Assembly (NCBI RefSeq): GCF_023973825.1
Contig: NW_027122929.1
Coordinates: 1 to 42,025, forward strand
Length of the DNA: 42,025 nucleotides
Reading direction: 5' to 3'
DNA from: Plasmodium brasilianum
Taxonomy: Eukaryota > Apicomplexa > Aconoidasida > Haemosporida > Plasmodiidae
Made by a program: the position numbers and the translations under genes. The notes beneath the pieces are model-generated. The model was not told the origin of the DNA. It ran no database searches and saw nothing but the letters and a program-made list of their open reading frames with translations. Shown here piece after piece: positions 10,850 to 22,345 of the stretch (within the stretch, counting starts at the first letter, position 1; each line of letters opens with the position of its first letter).

Positions 10850-12131
10850 TCATAACTCTAAATCATAATGTATAATATATATAACATGTACTAAAGGATG
10901 TCGTATAGAATTGTGAGCTATCTGTAATTGCCTGTTTGTATGCTTTATATTAGAAGATTCTGAAATATGCTCTAATAATTCATTCTTTCATTCTTCATCC
11001 ATATTCTTATAATGTTTTTTTATTTTTTTCCTTTTTCTTCCTTATGTTTTGCCAGGGTCCAAACTTACTACATATTAACAAAAATTAATATTATAAAATG
11101 TATATAATACAAGTATTTAGATATGATAAATTTCCAGTACTCACATAAAGTATTTATATTTTTAAAGGGAAATATTTTTTAGTTTTTAAAAAAGAAAAAT
11201 AATTCCCAATATATCAAGAAATGTAAAAATAAAATTGAATATAATATAATAACATGAAAAATTCAATGATGTCCTTACATATATATATATTAATATCCTT
11301 ATTATTTAACTTTGCATACTAAGCTATGTATTCATTCATGTTCATACAAATTAAATTCTTTACGAAAGTTAAATATTATATCTGGCTCTTTTACTTCCTA
11401 TTTGGAATGTTCAGTGGATATTAATTTTCCATCGTTTCCAATTTATATTTTTTACTCTATTACATTAACAAAATATTGATCCTTGGGTTCTTCCAACACA
11501 CTTAATAGCTTCTTTAGCTTGTACATTTCTTCAACTCCATTATAATTCACACAATGATTCAAGTAATAAATATAACAATCGTTATGTCGATCTTCTTTAT
11601 ACCTATGATATATATCACTAAAACAATGAAGCTATTTATTTTATTTATCAAATTCATATGGTGAACATGTACTAATCATACATTCTATAATATGTTAATG
11701 TTTAACAAAAATTTTTATATTTTTATCTTCTATCTTTTCTATATATTCATCTAAAATATTTTATTTAATAAAATATTGATGGTGATATTATTTGGATTCT
11801 TTACTAATATAAAATTTTACATGAAGTAATTTAGCAACATCACTGATGAAACAATTATATTCTAATTAACTTTTGGCCATTTTCTTTATTTCATAATATA
11901 ATTAGTATTTGTAATAGAAAAAGATATCATAAAGATTTTCCTTATCTTTTATTTCTGAAAATTCATTTAAAGTAATTTTAATTTTTTTTTTTTATTTCTT
12001 TACACTAATCTTAGTAAGGGTTGTTTCTCGTATTATTTAAATGTATTACCGTAATTACTCTTTTCAAAGGAATTTACTTCATAATATTTCTTATATTTTT
12101 TATACGAATATAATCTATATAATATATATTC
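10850..12131 (-). pseudogene. PIR-family pseudogene 2
   Basis: On the minus strand a TTTTTCAG acceptor at about 12132-12138 opens exon 2 with EYILYRLYSYKKYKKYYEVN, very like the beginning of PIR exon 2. The reading continues through stops and frameshifts: NEFSEIKDKENLYDIFFYY, CFISDVAKLLHVKFY and, at 11526-11588, DCYIYYLNHCVNYNGVEEMY. A degraded hydrophobic stretch lies at about 11170-11260. An acceptor ending at 11068 leads into exon 3. There a frame with FGPW and a Lys/Arg-rich run gives way to KNMDEE, stop, KNELLEHISESSNIKHT and QLQIAHNSIRH, a typical PIR tail. The stop lies at 10850. Many internal stops make it a pseudogene. It converges on PIR pseudogene 1. Confidence 0.65.
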
Positions 12132-15100
12132 CTGAAAAATAAGATAAAAATTACGAATTATTAAAATATTTAAAAAATTGTTTTAAGGAAAGAATATTTT
12201 TGGAGTGTTCAATGATCAATATTTTATATAAACAACAAGCCATCAATCATTATTTCTTAGTAATAAAATATATATAATTTTCTATTATTATAAAACTAGA
12301 ACTTATTTTAGAGACATGTTAATTAATAGAAATAAAAAGAAAGGGTACATAGAAAAAAAAGGTAAATAAATTAATATATATATGTAATAAGATCATAAAA
12401 TCTACAGACACATTATACGTTTCTTTATAATAATTTTATAAAATAAATATTTATTAATGAGAATATTTATTTAATTATAATTTAGTCTTAAATTATTATG
12501 ATGATATTTCTATAATATTCAAAAAATAGTTTTAATTTTAAAAAATATTACGTAAAGATCAGGAATACAATATACCATGTAAATTGTAACATCGTATAGG
12601 AAATTATTATTTTATTAAATTTTTACTAATTATATTATTATAGAAATATGTTAATAATAAATAATAGAAAAAATTACTTTTAATTTACATAAACAAAAAA
12701 TATTATTAGTATTAAAATGTTTACTTAATAATCCTACATTACTTTATAAAATAATGATTACAGATATGTACACTGTAACTTACAAATATAATTAATATTT
12801 CCATTTTTCGTATAAAAGCATAGTTTTTAAGTTAAAAATATCTACCTTAAATATACAATTTATATTATTTTAGGATATATACATTATCGCGCACCAGTTT
12901 TATGGTTGATAACTAAATTCATGTATCAAAATTAAAATTTAAATAAAGGAAAAGTAAACCTTTATAAAGTATTTAATGTAATATATGATAAGATTAAGCT
13001 ATTTTGATTTATAAAAAATATATTTGCAAAATTTTATATAATAAAAATAATAATAATTGTAAATTCCACTTTAATGAAATTTTATCTCCCTTATTTTAAT
13101 CTAAGGAAGTTTAAGATTATATTTTGTTTCGTTTAACTACTGTAATCATGTAATATACATATTTTCTCATATTAAATCTATTAAATATATACATAAAATA
13201 GAGTTAAATGCGATTATTATTTTATCGAAAATGTATATTTAAAAAAATGCACAATATACAATTATTTCATAAAGATAAACTAACAAAAAAATTTTCGTAT
13301 ATCTAGCACTTAAAAAAAACATGATTAAAAATTTAACTGAATGCATAAGGATAAAATCTACATAAGATACACTATGAAAAAGAATTCGTTGAATTTTTAT
13401 TATTTTTATTGTATAGAATTGTTCTCTTGAAAATTATATTTTCATGTATTACAATTATAAATATTTTTATATTTTAATTCTTTCTCTTGTGGATAGTTTG
13501 AACAAAAATAAAGATAATATTATCTAAGAAAATAGGGAGAAAGATAAAAAAATAAATCATATATATTTTTGCACATATATATATGTATATATATATATTA
13601 TTTTTGATCTACTTACATTACTACATATAATACATCAAACATAGTTATGTTATTATATCTCATCTATCTTAGTAACATTAATGAATAATTAAATATATTT
13701 TGAAGCGAATCATTATTATTATTAAAAAATTGTATGTACAGTGCGTAATTATTTTTTCCTATAATCATGCAAATATGTAAAATAAACTACTTAACATTAA
13801 ATTTATTCTATTATTTTCAGAATTATCCATGAGCAAATATTTTTTTAAGGGGTAAAAATACACAGTCATAATAGATATCTATGGAATCATATAACATTCA
13901 TAATTTTTTTTTCTTTCATATTATTTTTTCCCTCATAATATTTGGTATTTAAAATAATTATTTATATATTTATTATACATTAAAATTACATTACAATATT
14001 AATAAAAAAAAAAACTATTCATTATAAAACTAACTAAAGCTAAAATTATTTGCCATATTAAGAACTATAAAGAGATAATAATATAAAAAAAAAAGTAAAT
14101 TAATATTATTAATACTGAAATGTGAAAAGGATAATAATAGTAAATATACTTATTTTTAAATAAATGAAATTTTATTTTTTATGTTTTATGTTAAAAAATT
14201 TTTTTAATATGTCATCTCTTTGTTCTACTATGAATTTTTCTTTTCTAACACCCTCATTATCATATATATGAAAAAAATATACCATTTTTAAAATAATGCA
14301 ATGAATATTTTAAAATCAAATTACTACTTTAAATGATGAAAAATTTTCTTAATACATTGCATTATCAAGCGAGTAAACAATGTATATTATAATTGTTCGT
14401 ATAATACTATTGTATATTCACAATGATTTAATTATTCTATCTAAAATAAATACAATAAACATTATATTAACTATCATACACAATAGAAAAAGAATAATAT
14501 TACATTAATCTTAAGTCAAAATAATACAAAATTATTTTCCTTAATTATCTATTATTATTCCTAAAATTTTTAACATGATTTCTTTTCTTATTGGTATTCT
14601 AAAAAAAAATATTTGTTCAAAACGATCTTATTATCGGATGGAAATTTAATTATTAGAATAATCATATTTATTTTCCTTTTATATAGGTAAAAATGAAAAC
14701 GGTATTTATCTTTGTTGGTTCTTATTTCTTATAAAAATATCTAAGTAATAATAAATTTTATTATATCATTCAGTATATCCAAATATATAAAATAATGATT
14801 ATAAGGTAACAGATTAAGTAACATTTTGTTCTTAATTAATAAATCCTTTATGTATCGTAACTATAATATTATTCATTTGCTCTTTTAACAGAATATAACA
14901 ATTTTTCATGAAAATACATATACATGTATAATATATTTTTATAATCCATTAATTTATCAGAAATTGCAGCATATACTTCTAAAAAAAAGGTAAAACATAA
15001 AATTAAATTGGTTATTATAGTAATATTAGAGTATGATGAATTCATATTATGAAAAAAGTGTGTCATTTTGAAGAAGAATAAACCGAAGATGTAATAAAAA

Positions 15101-16318
15101 TTCCTCATACTTCCTTAAGTTGTATTACTATAAAATTAGTTGCATATTCAAATTTTAACCATTTAATTAAAAGAATTAAATAATATCTTAGTTTAACAGA
15201 TGAATAAATATAAATCAAGGATAACTGGTACAACAAAAAAAAGAAAAAACAAATTGTAAGATTTAAAAATCTAGATTTTGAGGCATAAACACCCTCTAAA
15301 AGGGAAATACACATAAATTAATGTCTAAGGGTAGCTAATATTTATAAATTAATATTCTACAACTATATTATAATAGAATGTATTTCAATATAATATATAT
15401 CAGAGATATGTACATGCGGGTAGAAGTATGCAGAAAAAGGCGATAAGGTTACTAAGGTATACACTTATAATTTCATAAGAATACACAAAAAATTATCAAC
15501 ATTTTACACTTGATAAACATAATTAACCTTTGAATAAAAGAAAATAATATATATAATAGATTTTCATATATAATGAACTTTTATTTAATAAAAAGATAAA
15601 AAAAAATTTGAACATTTTACATAATAATTAACAAATTATAGATTACTTTTAATAATGAAATGGAAAAAGAAAGATATATAACAAAAATATGGACAAACAA
15701 TTAAACCTGAAAAAGTAAAAACAATATATTAGATACATTTGAGACAATTCAGAAGAAATAAAAAGGTAGACTAAAAAGAAAATATCAAAGAACAAAGTGT
15801 ACCATAAAAAGGTAAAGCTTTACCTTGAATATTAGATAGTTACGATTTGTAAAATATGTGTTTAAATGAAAGGATATATAAATGTAGATATATACAATTA
15901 AAATAATACATATATATTTGAAATAATGAAAAAATATTAATCTTCATATTATTTAAAAGTATAATGGAAAGGTATATAGATAACTAAATGATATCTCTTT
16001 CCTTTTTCTTCATTTTGATTAGCTTTCAAAAAATATTTATATAAATACATTCTATTCGTTTCAAATATTCCGTATTTTTACTGTCAGAATACCTTCATAT
16101 GTTCTTCTATACCATTGTTGTGCATCAATAACTTTTATGATAATTTACTCAGCATATATAATTTTATATTTAAAAAATTCTTATTTATATTTTCTTTTTC
16201 TTTTTTTTTGTCCTTTTCTTTTTTTTTTAAATAGAATTTTATATAACACTATTTATGTTTTTTCATTATCATTTTTATTATCCTGTTGAAGTTCTATGAG
16301 ACATAAACTTGACGTAAC
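12132..16318. other. Gene-poor A+T-rich stretch between PIR pseudogenes 2 and 3
   Basis: About 4.2 kb, mostly noise-like A+T-rich DNA. Two patches deserve mention. At 14869-15314 (-) two hydrophobic frames overlap by four bases; the distal one contains VYAAISDKLMDYKNIL just after a good TTTTTTTTAG acceptor-like site. At 15650-15850 (+) an A-rich patch reads in part KPEKVKTIY and LRQFRRNKKVD. Neither can be assigned to a family. I see no RNA gene or repeat array. Confidence 0.35.
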
Positions 16319-17420
16319 TTAAGTATTATGATTAGCTATACTTAATATCCTACTACGTGATTTTATGTATACAGATTGTTAATCATTCTTTAATAATTCC
16401 TTTGTAAGAACGTCAAAAGTACCATTCTTAACTTTTATCTTTTTTATTAGAACCCTATTATATAACAAAGTTTCTTCAGTAAATAAAGTTACTCACAAAT
16501 GAAAACTATGTTATACATATTAATTTTTTATTTTATAGCTATATATTTTTTAAGAAAATGAAATATAAGTTGTAATATAAAAAATTTATATATTAAAAGG
16601 CAGCTTATACACTCTTCATAAATAACGAAAAATGTGAAAATAGATAATATTGCCACATTAAGGGAATCATATTTTAATATTTTATATGTTCTTACTTATT
16701 TTCATCTACTCCTATTTATAACATAACATCAATAGTTAAATATTCAATTATGTTTTTTATCTTCTCTATGGATATATGAACTTTTTATTCTAATTTACGA
16801 AATAAATAATATGGGGTATACAAGTCTTAGATTATCTAAAATTATACTGATAACTCTCGCATTGATATTTATCATAAAATATAAGAACAATGTTCTCCCC
16901 AAACACTTTTCATATAGCTGTTTTATGTAAAAAACGTATTAGAAATTCAACTTACGCTAATTTTTAGAAGAATGATATTTAGTTTTAAGTCTATGTATTT
17001 TTTAAACTAAACACCTAATTATTTTTCCTCTTTCTAATCATTTTAATTATCACCAAAATAATAATAACATCGTTTCGTTATTATACCAATACTATTATTA
17101 TTATGTGCCGCAATATTGATTTCAGTAATAACAATATGAACAAGACTATATTTCGAATCCATATTAAACATAAGCCTTATTTGATCACATGCTCAATAAA
17201 TCAAATCAAAGAAAAAATGAAGAATATTCTTTCAAGCTTCATTGTTAGATATGGTCTTCGTTAAAATTTTTAATAAATTTTAAAAAAGAGTAATGAACTG
17301 AACAATTTCTTTTTCAGGCTTAATTTTATCTTTACAAATGGTATCCTGCTCATTGGACTTGTATTCATTATCTACTTATTTATAGATCACATCGAAAGTT
17401 AACTTATTTAAAATAATTTC
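16319..17420 (-). pseudogene. PIR-family pseudogene 3
   Basis: On the minus strand an acceptor (TTTTTAG) at 17421-17422 opens exon 2: EIILNKLTFDVIYK, stop, VDNEYKSNEQDTICKD, then IKPEKEIVQFITLF, stop, NLLKILTKTISNNEA and DQIRLMFNMDSKYSLVHIV. These match the spacing of the N-terminal half of PIR proteins, with C, I and L positions and a degraded 'YWxYDQI' element. A membrane-span remnant (LNVAILSIFTFFVIY) lies near 16640. After an acceptor at about 16474 exon 3 reads LLYNRVLIKKIKVKNGTF, LTKELLKND, stop, QSVYIKSRSRILSIANHNT and a stop at 16319, which parallels the tail of PIR pseudogene 2. In-frame stops show that it is not functional. It has the same orientation as PIR pseudogene 2. Confidence 0.65.
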
Positions 17421-20382
17421 CTAAAAATTAAATGACAAATACACACATGAATACTTATTTTCAGTAAAACAGTATTACATTTTATTCAATAAACTGTATA
17501 ATATTGAAATAAAGGCCTAAAAATATGATATATTAAAATATTACAGTGTATACTTTCATTTATTCTTTTAGAAGGTCCAACGATACGTGATATTATGTTT
17601 TATCTTTAATAAAAGAAGTATTCAAAATTTTAAATATAAATAAATGAACTAGGAGAGTTTGAAATTAATATATATCCATTTTCTAATAATTGGTTGCTAG
17701 TTTATTATATAAAAAATGTTTATTTTAACAATATTTATGCTATCTCTTGAATTCTGGTAAAAGATAATCTATATATTAGTGTGTCTAAATTATCCGCATT
17801 ATCACTATTTTACTGCAGCGACAATATAGGACTTTATTCTCTTACGTACAACAAATTAATTATATTTTACATATATTTTCATTAGTTTTAATGTTATTAA
17901 AACAAACAAGCATATGTAGAGCGCATGAAAAGGATAATATAATGGAATAAAAATATATTTGAAAAAATATGAAAGTTAATTATTTTAAAAAATTAAAAAA
18001 ATGTAACAAAAATACATTTTATATTTGTATTATAACCAAAATATGGCATCATATTTTATTAAGAGAGAACTGATTTATTATGTGTAATACATATATTAAG
18101 ATATGAAAATAATGTTAAGACATTTATTTTATTTCTGTACATACAATGATATAAATAAAAAATATTATTTATTTAACATTTTCCTATTATATATATTTAA
18201 ACATTACATTAATTCCTTTCCATATGATCATAATAACATAGTGTAATTCATCATTTAAAAAATATAAAAAATGTAAAATGTACTAACTCGTATACAATTT
18301 TTTTCCTAAATTTTGTAATCGAATTTTTTAAGTTATTAAACTCACATATATTATATAATGAACACAATTATGTTATAATGTGATAATGTTATATTTATTT
18401 TAGTATTTAATATATAATTACATATATTTTAAAATGAATTAAGATTATTACCAAAAAAATTTATTAGAAATAAAGTATAATTTTCTTCTCTTACTTGAAA
18501 GAGGATATATATATTATGTGACATCATATCATTCTTTTCCCCAAGAACCTACAAGGAATTCGTAAATTCTCTATAAATTATGAAAAGAAAAATATATTTA
18601 TGAAATGATACATATTCATAATTTTTCATTTTCAATTCACATTTTTATTATTGAAGTGGTTGATAAGTTCCTTATAATAATTTTTAAGTTATAAGCAGAA
18701 TTATTCAAACTTTTTTAATTTATAGGTTATTATCTCCAAAAAGATGAAGGTAATAATGTAATATGTCCTTGTTAAATATAATTATCACTTATAATTTATG
18801 TGCTTAGTGATATATATACACTATATAATGTATATTTTTAACAATTATTATCACTAAATTATTGTTAATTCTATAATACCCATGAATTGAATAGTATTAT
18901 GTAAGTGTTTCTAACTCTTTTCTTTTTTTTTCTTTCTATTTTTTCTTTTGTTCAATGTTTTACTGAAGTTACTTTTTAACATAATATTTTCATTATGTTA
19001 CTTTTTTTATTGCATTAAAAGAAAATATGAATTTGTAGTGTCTCACTAATTCCACAATTATCATTTACTAAGCATATCCTCTATTTAATTACTTTTCGAT
19101 GTTTAAGCACATTTAAAATTTGTAAATATTTTTCTATAATGTAAGTATACCAAATTAAGGAATTAATGTTAATTGTACAATGTTTAATTTAAATAATATT
19201 CATGTTAACTTTTCTATGACTTCTGGGTTAAAATTTCAGGTAATGATAATAATATATATTTTTCACATTGTTTAATGTAATTTATAATGGATGGAATTTT
19301 TTAATTTCTTATTAGCATTCTTTAGCTACATCCTATTTTCCAGGTTATAAAGAAAAATATATTATATTAAAGGTACATTAGGTTCGAAAATTTCATAAAA
19401 GTATTATGTACACAAAAACATTTGTAGCACACATTAATTCATAGAGGGTTATTTTGATATCCCATATTTATAAAAAAGATTTATATCTTAAAAAAAAAAA
19501 TTTTCATGCATACAATTAAATATAATGTAAAGGAAATTCTTTATTTTCAGTAGAGCTGCTCAAATAGTTTCAGTTCTTCCTGACACAATACAAAAAACAT
19601 ATAAACGTACAGTTTTATTTCCTATTTATATTTATGTTACTTTTTCAATAATATTTTCTTCACAAATAAAAGAAACATTCTTTTTGTTGTTTATATAAGT
19701 TTTTTTTCCCACAAAGTTTTACTTTAACTTAAATCGTATTACCCTAAAATTTCTTGATTTCATTTAGCACTGCAAAAAATATATAATCTGTAAAGTTGTG
19801 TTTCCTTCATGCGTATATTACATAAAAGAATAAACACCCAAACATAGAAATTTTGATTACACATCTTTGCAGGTTTAATAATAATTTTTGTATTGTAGAT
19901 ATAACATAAAGTTTAATGAAACTGTACGCAAAGTGTCAAGATAGTATTCTAGGAATTATATTAAAAAAAAGGTACCGCAATATCATCACATCTTTTATTA
20001 GCATAATATTTTGAAAATTAAGCTTCAAAAATAATTGAATAGAACTATATAGTATTTATATTTAATAGCTCAAGACACAATAATCCACTATATTAATAAT
20101 AATTATATAAAATCTCAATCAATGAAAAATTGCAAAATTAACAAAAAAATAGTAAACATTTTTACAAAGTAAATATATTATATTAATAAATAATATTAAA
20201 TATAAAAATAAAAAAAATTACTCTGTACTCTTAAACTACTTAAACGATGCAACAATTCATTCAATTAGAGTACTAATTAAAACAAAATATCCTAATTTCC
20301 TTTAATTTATAAAACTACACTATGAAAAAAATTTATCTAAGAGTTATAAAATAATAATAAAAAAGAATATCAAGAATATTAG
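17421..20382. other. Unassigned stretch with scattered exon-like fragments (+)
   Basis: Mostly A+T-rich DNA. Short open segments bounded by plausible splice sites occur on the plus strand: VSLIPQLSFTKHILYLITF (about 19040-19138, after GTAG and ending at AAT/GTAAGT), MFNLNNIHVNFSMTSGLKFQ (19181-19240, ending CAG/GTAATG), HSLATSYFPGYKEKYIILK (19316-19372, after TTATTAG and ending AAG/GTACAT) and RAAQIVSVLPDTIQKTYKR (about 19551-19607). Phases do not join cleanly, so this may be a dead multi-exon gene or chance. Each fragment alone is short enough to occur at random in this composition. Confidence 0.2.
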
Positions 20383-20490
20383 GAATTATAATAATATTAT
20401 AAATTGTAATAATATTATAAATTGTAATAATATTATAAATTGTAATAATATTATAAATTGTAATAATATTATAAATTGTAATAATATTAG
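20383..20490. repeat. 18-bp tandem repeat, about six copies
   Basis: The unit AAATTGTAATAATATTAT is repeated without interruption: a first variant copy at 20383-20400, four perfect copies from 20401 and a final copy at 20473-20490 with one changed base. The unit length is a multiple of three, and one plus-strand frame reads N-C-N-N-I-I repeated. That frame is preceded by three stops and has no start codon, so a coding role is not supported. It is a minisatellite in non-coding DNA. Confidence 0.9.
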
Positions 20491-22345
20491 AAAACAAAAT
20501 AATAAATATTAAACATGTAAAAAAGAAAAAAGATATAAAAATGTTTATAAAGGATGAAAATATTATAGATATATGTTAAAAAAAAAATATAATAAAAAAA
20601 TATTATATATACAAAAATAAAATAATTTGCGAAAATAAATGTAAAAATAGAAATCTTACATAAGATGGCATGTTACACATATAATTGTAAAAAAATTATT
20701 CATTTATAAGGAAAGGATCCTCAATTTTCAATATTAATTATATCTATATAATTTTTCTTATCTGCTTAAAAAATTTGCCAATAATTTATGAAAAAACTAG
20801 GTACAAATATAACAAAATTTCAGTAGAAAAAAGAACAAAAAAAATTATAAAATAAATTATATTTTTAACAAAAAATAGCTTCTGTGAGAAATCAAATTAT
20901 AATTTTTCCTTTAAGGCTTAAAACAATGCAATGGTTCTTGTGACTTATTTATAGATATTCATAAGTAATATTTATCAATTTTAAATTTTTAAAAGCAGAG
21001 GTGTGTTTTCAGTTAAATATTCAATAGTGTGTTAATAAAAGAAAAAAGAGCGCTGTGAAAAAAAAAAAAATAACAAACAAAAAAATCATAACGCAATGTA
21101 ATCCAAATGAAAATTAATATAAATATTTTCACCTATTCATAGTAACAGAAAAATACGAATCAAAATATATTTTTTTTGGGGGGATTTTTGTATCTGCGTG
21201 TGTAATAGTTTTTCCTTAAAAGTATGTGAAGGAATAAAATATATGCTGTAAAATTCTTATTAAAGTGAAATTCATAAAATCAAAGGTGTATAAGTATTTT
21301 AAACCTAAATCTTTTTAATAATAAATCTTGAATCATGTAATTAAGATATTTATGATAAACTTTTTCTGAAGAACAGTAACATAATAATAATTAACCAAAC
21401 ATACAATAATGAATTAAAAATATTCTATATCAAAGGAAACCTATATAAATACTTTTTCTTTTTTTATTTTCACATAAACATCATTGAATTAACAATACTT
21501 TTTTAATGCACTACAAATTTTTTTTATAAATTTTCTCCTCAATGTAGATATTTACACTAGGACTAGTAAATTACGTATATATTTAAAAAAAATAAAATAT
21601 ATTCATTTATTTTTACTTCTTTTTACTAAAATTAAAGATATTCAAAATATAATTTATTCTCTTTTTTTTTTTTTACCTTTTCTGTTCCTTTTTTTTAACA
21701 GTTATTAAATTTTTTTTTGAGGAATAAACTCTATCTTTTTATATCAATATTTGTTCATGCATACTATTTTTTTCTAGTGCATAACTATAAAAATATAATA
21801 TTAATAATTTTCCTTTTAGTTTTATTCTACTTTAAACATTTTCTATTCTTAAATTACTTTTTTTTTTTTTGGAGCCTTTTTTTCTCATCTATATATATAA
21901 TACTTCTGTTGTACTTTTATAACTTATTTGTATTAAATCTGTTGCAACAAAAAAATAATGTATTTATATATACTTTTTTATCTTATATGCACTTTATATT
22001 TATTATGCAAATGTATATTCGGAACACTAAGTTTCATTATTAAATTTTTAATAATAATATTTTTTCATTGTACACTTTTGAGCACAACTTTTAATTGTTT
22101 GCCTGTGTACAACCTTTTTTTTATTCCAATTAATTTATAGTATATTTGAAATATTTATTTTATGAGCATAAATTAACTTATTTGTAAAAACTAGATACGC
22201 ATTAAAATATTATTCTTTAAAAAACAATAAAAAAAGAATATACTTAGTAAATATTTAATTTAGCGAAGTCATGTATAAAATGAAAAGTTAATATTCATTT
22301 CTCTTAGTTATTAACAAAATATATTACAATCGTATGATTTAAAAT
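20491..22345. other. Gene-free DNA upstream of the RBP pseudogene
   Basis: A+T-rich DNA. A run of six G follows a T run at about 21170-21183, odd for this composition. Long T-rich stretches at 21600-22140 create hydrophobic frames rich in F, I, Y and L without an ATG at their start. These look like composition artefacts in the 5' region of the RBP gene. Confidence 0.45.

Noticed and set aside
17103..17264. Plus-strand ATG frame (MCRNIDFSNNNMNK...) followed by a membrane-like segment
   Set aside because: The opposite strand reads as PIR exon 2 with conserved spacing, so this is an antisense shadow.
21717..22140. Hydrophobic plus-strand frames upstream of the RBP pseudogene
   Set aside because: The larger one starts at TTG; the composition is that of T-rich DNA, and a better RBP signal exon lies at 22346.
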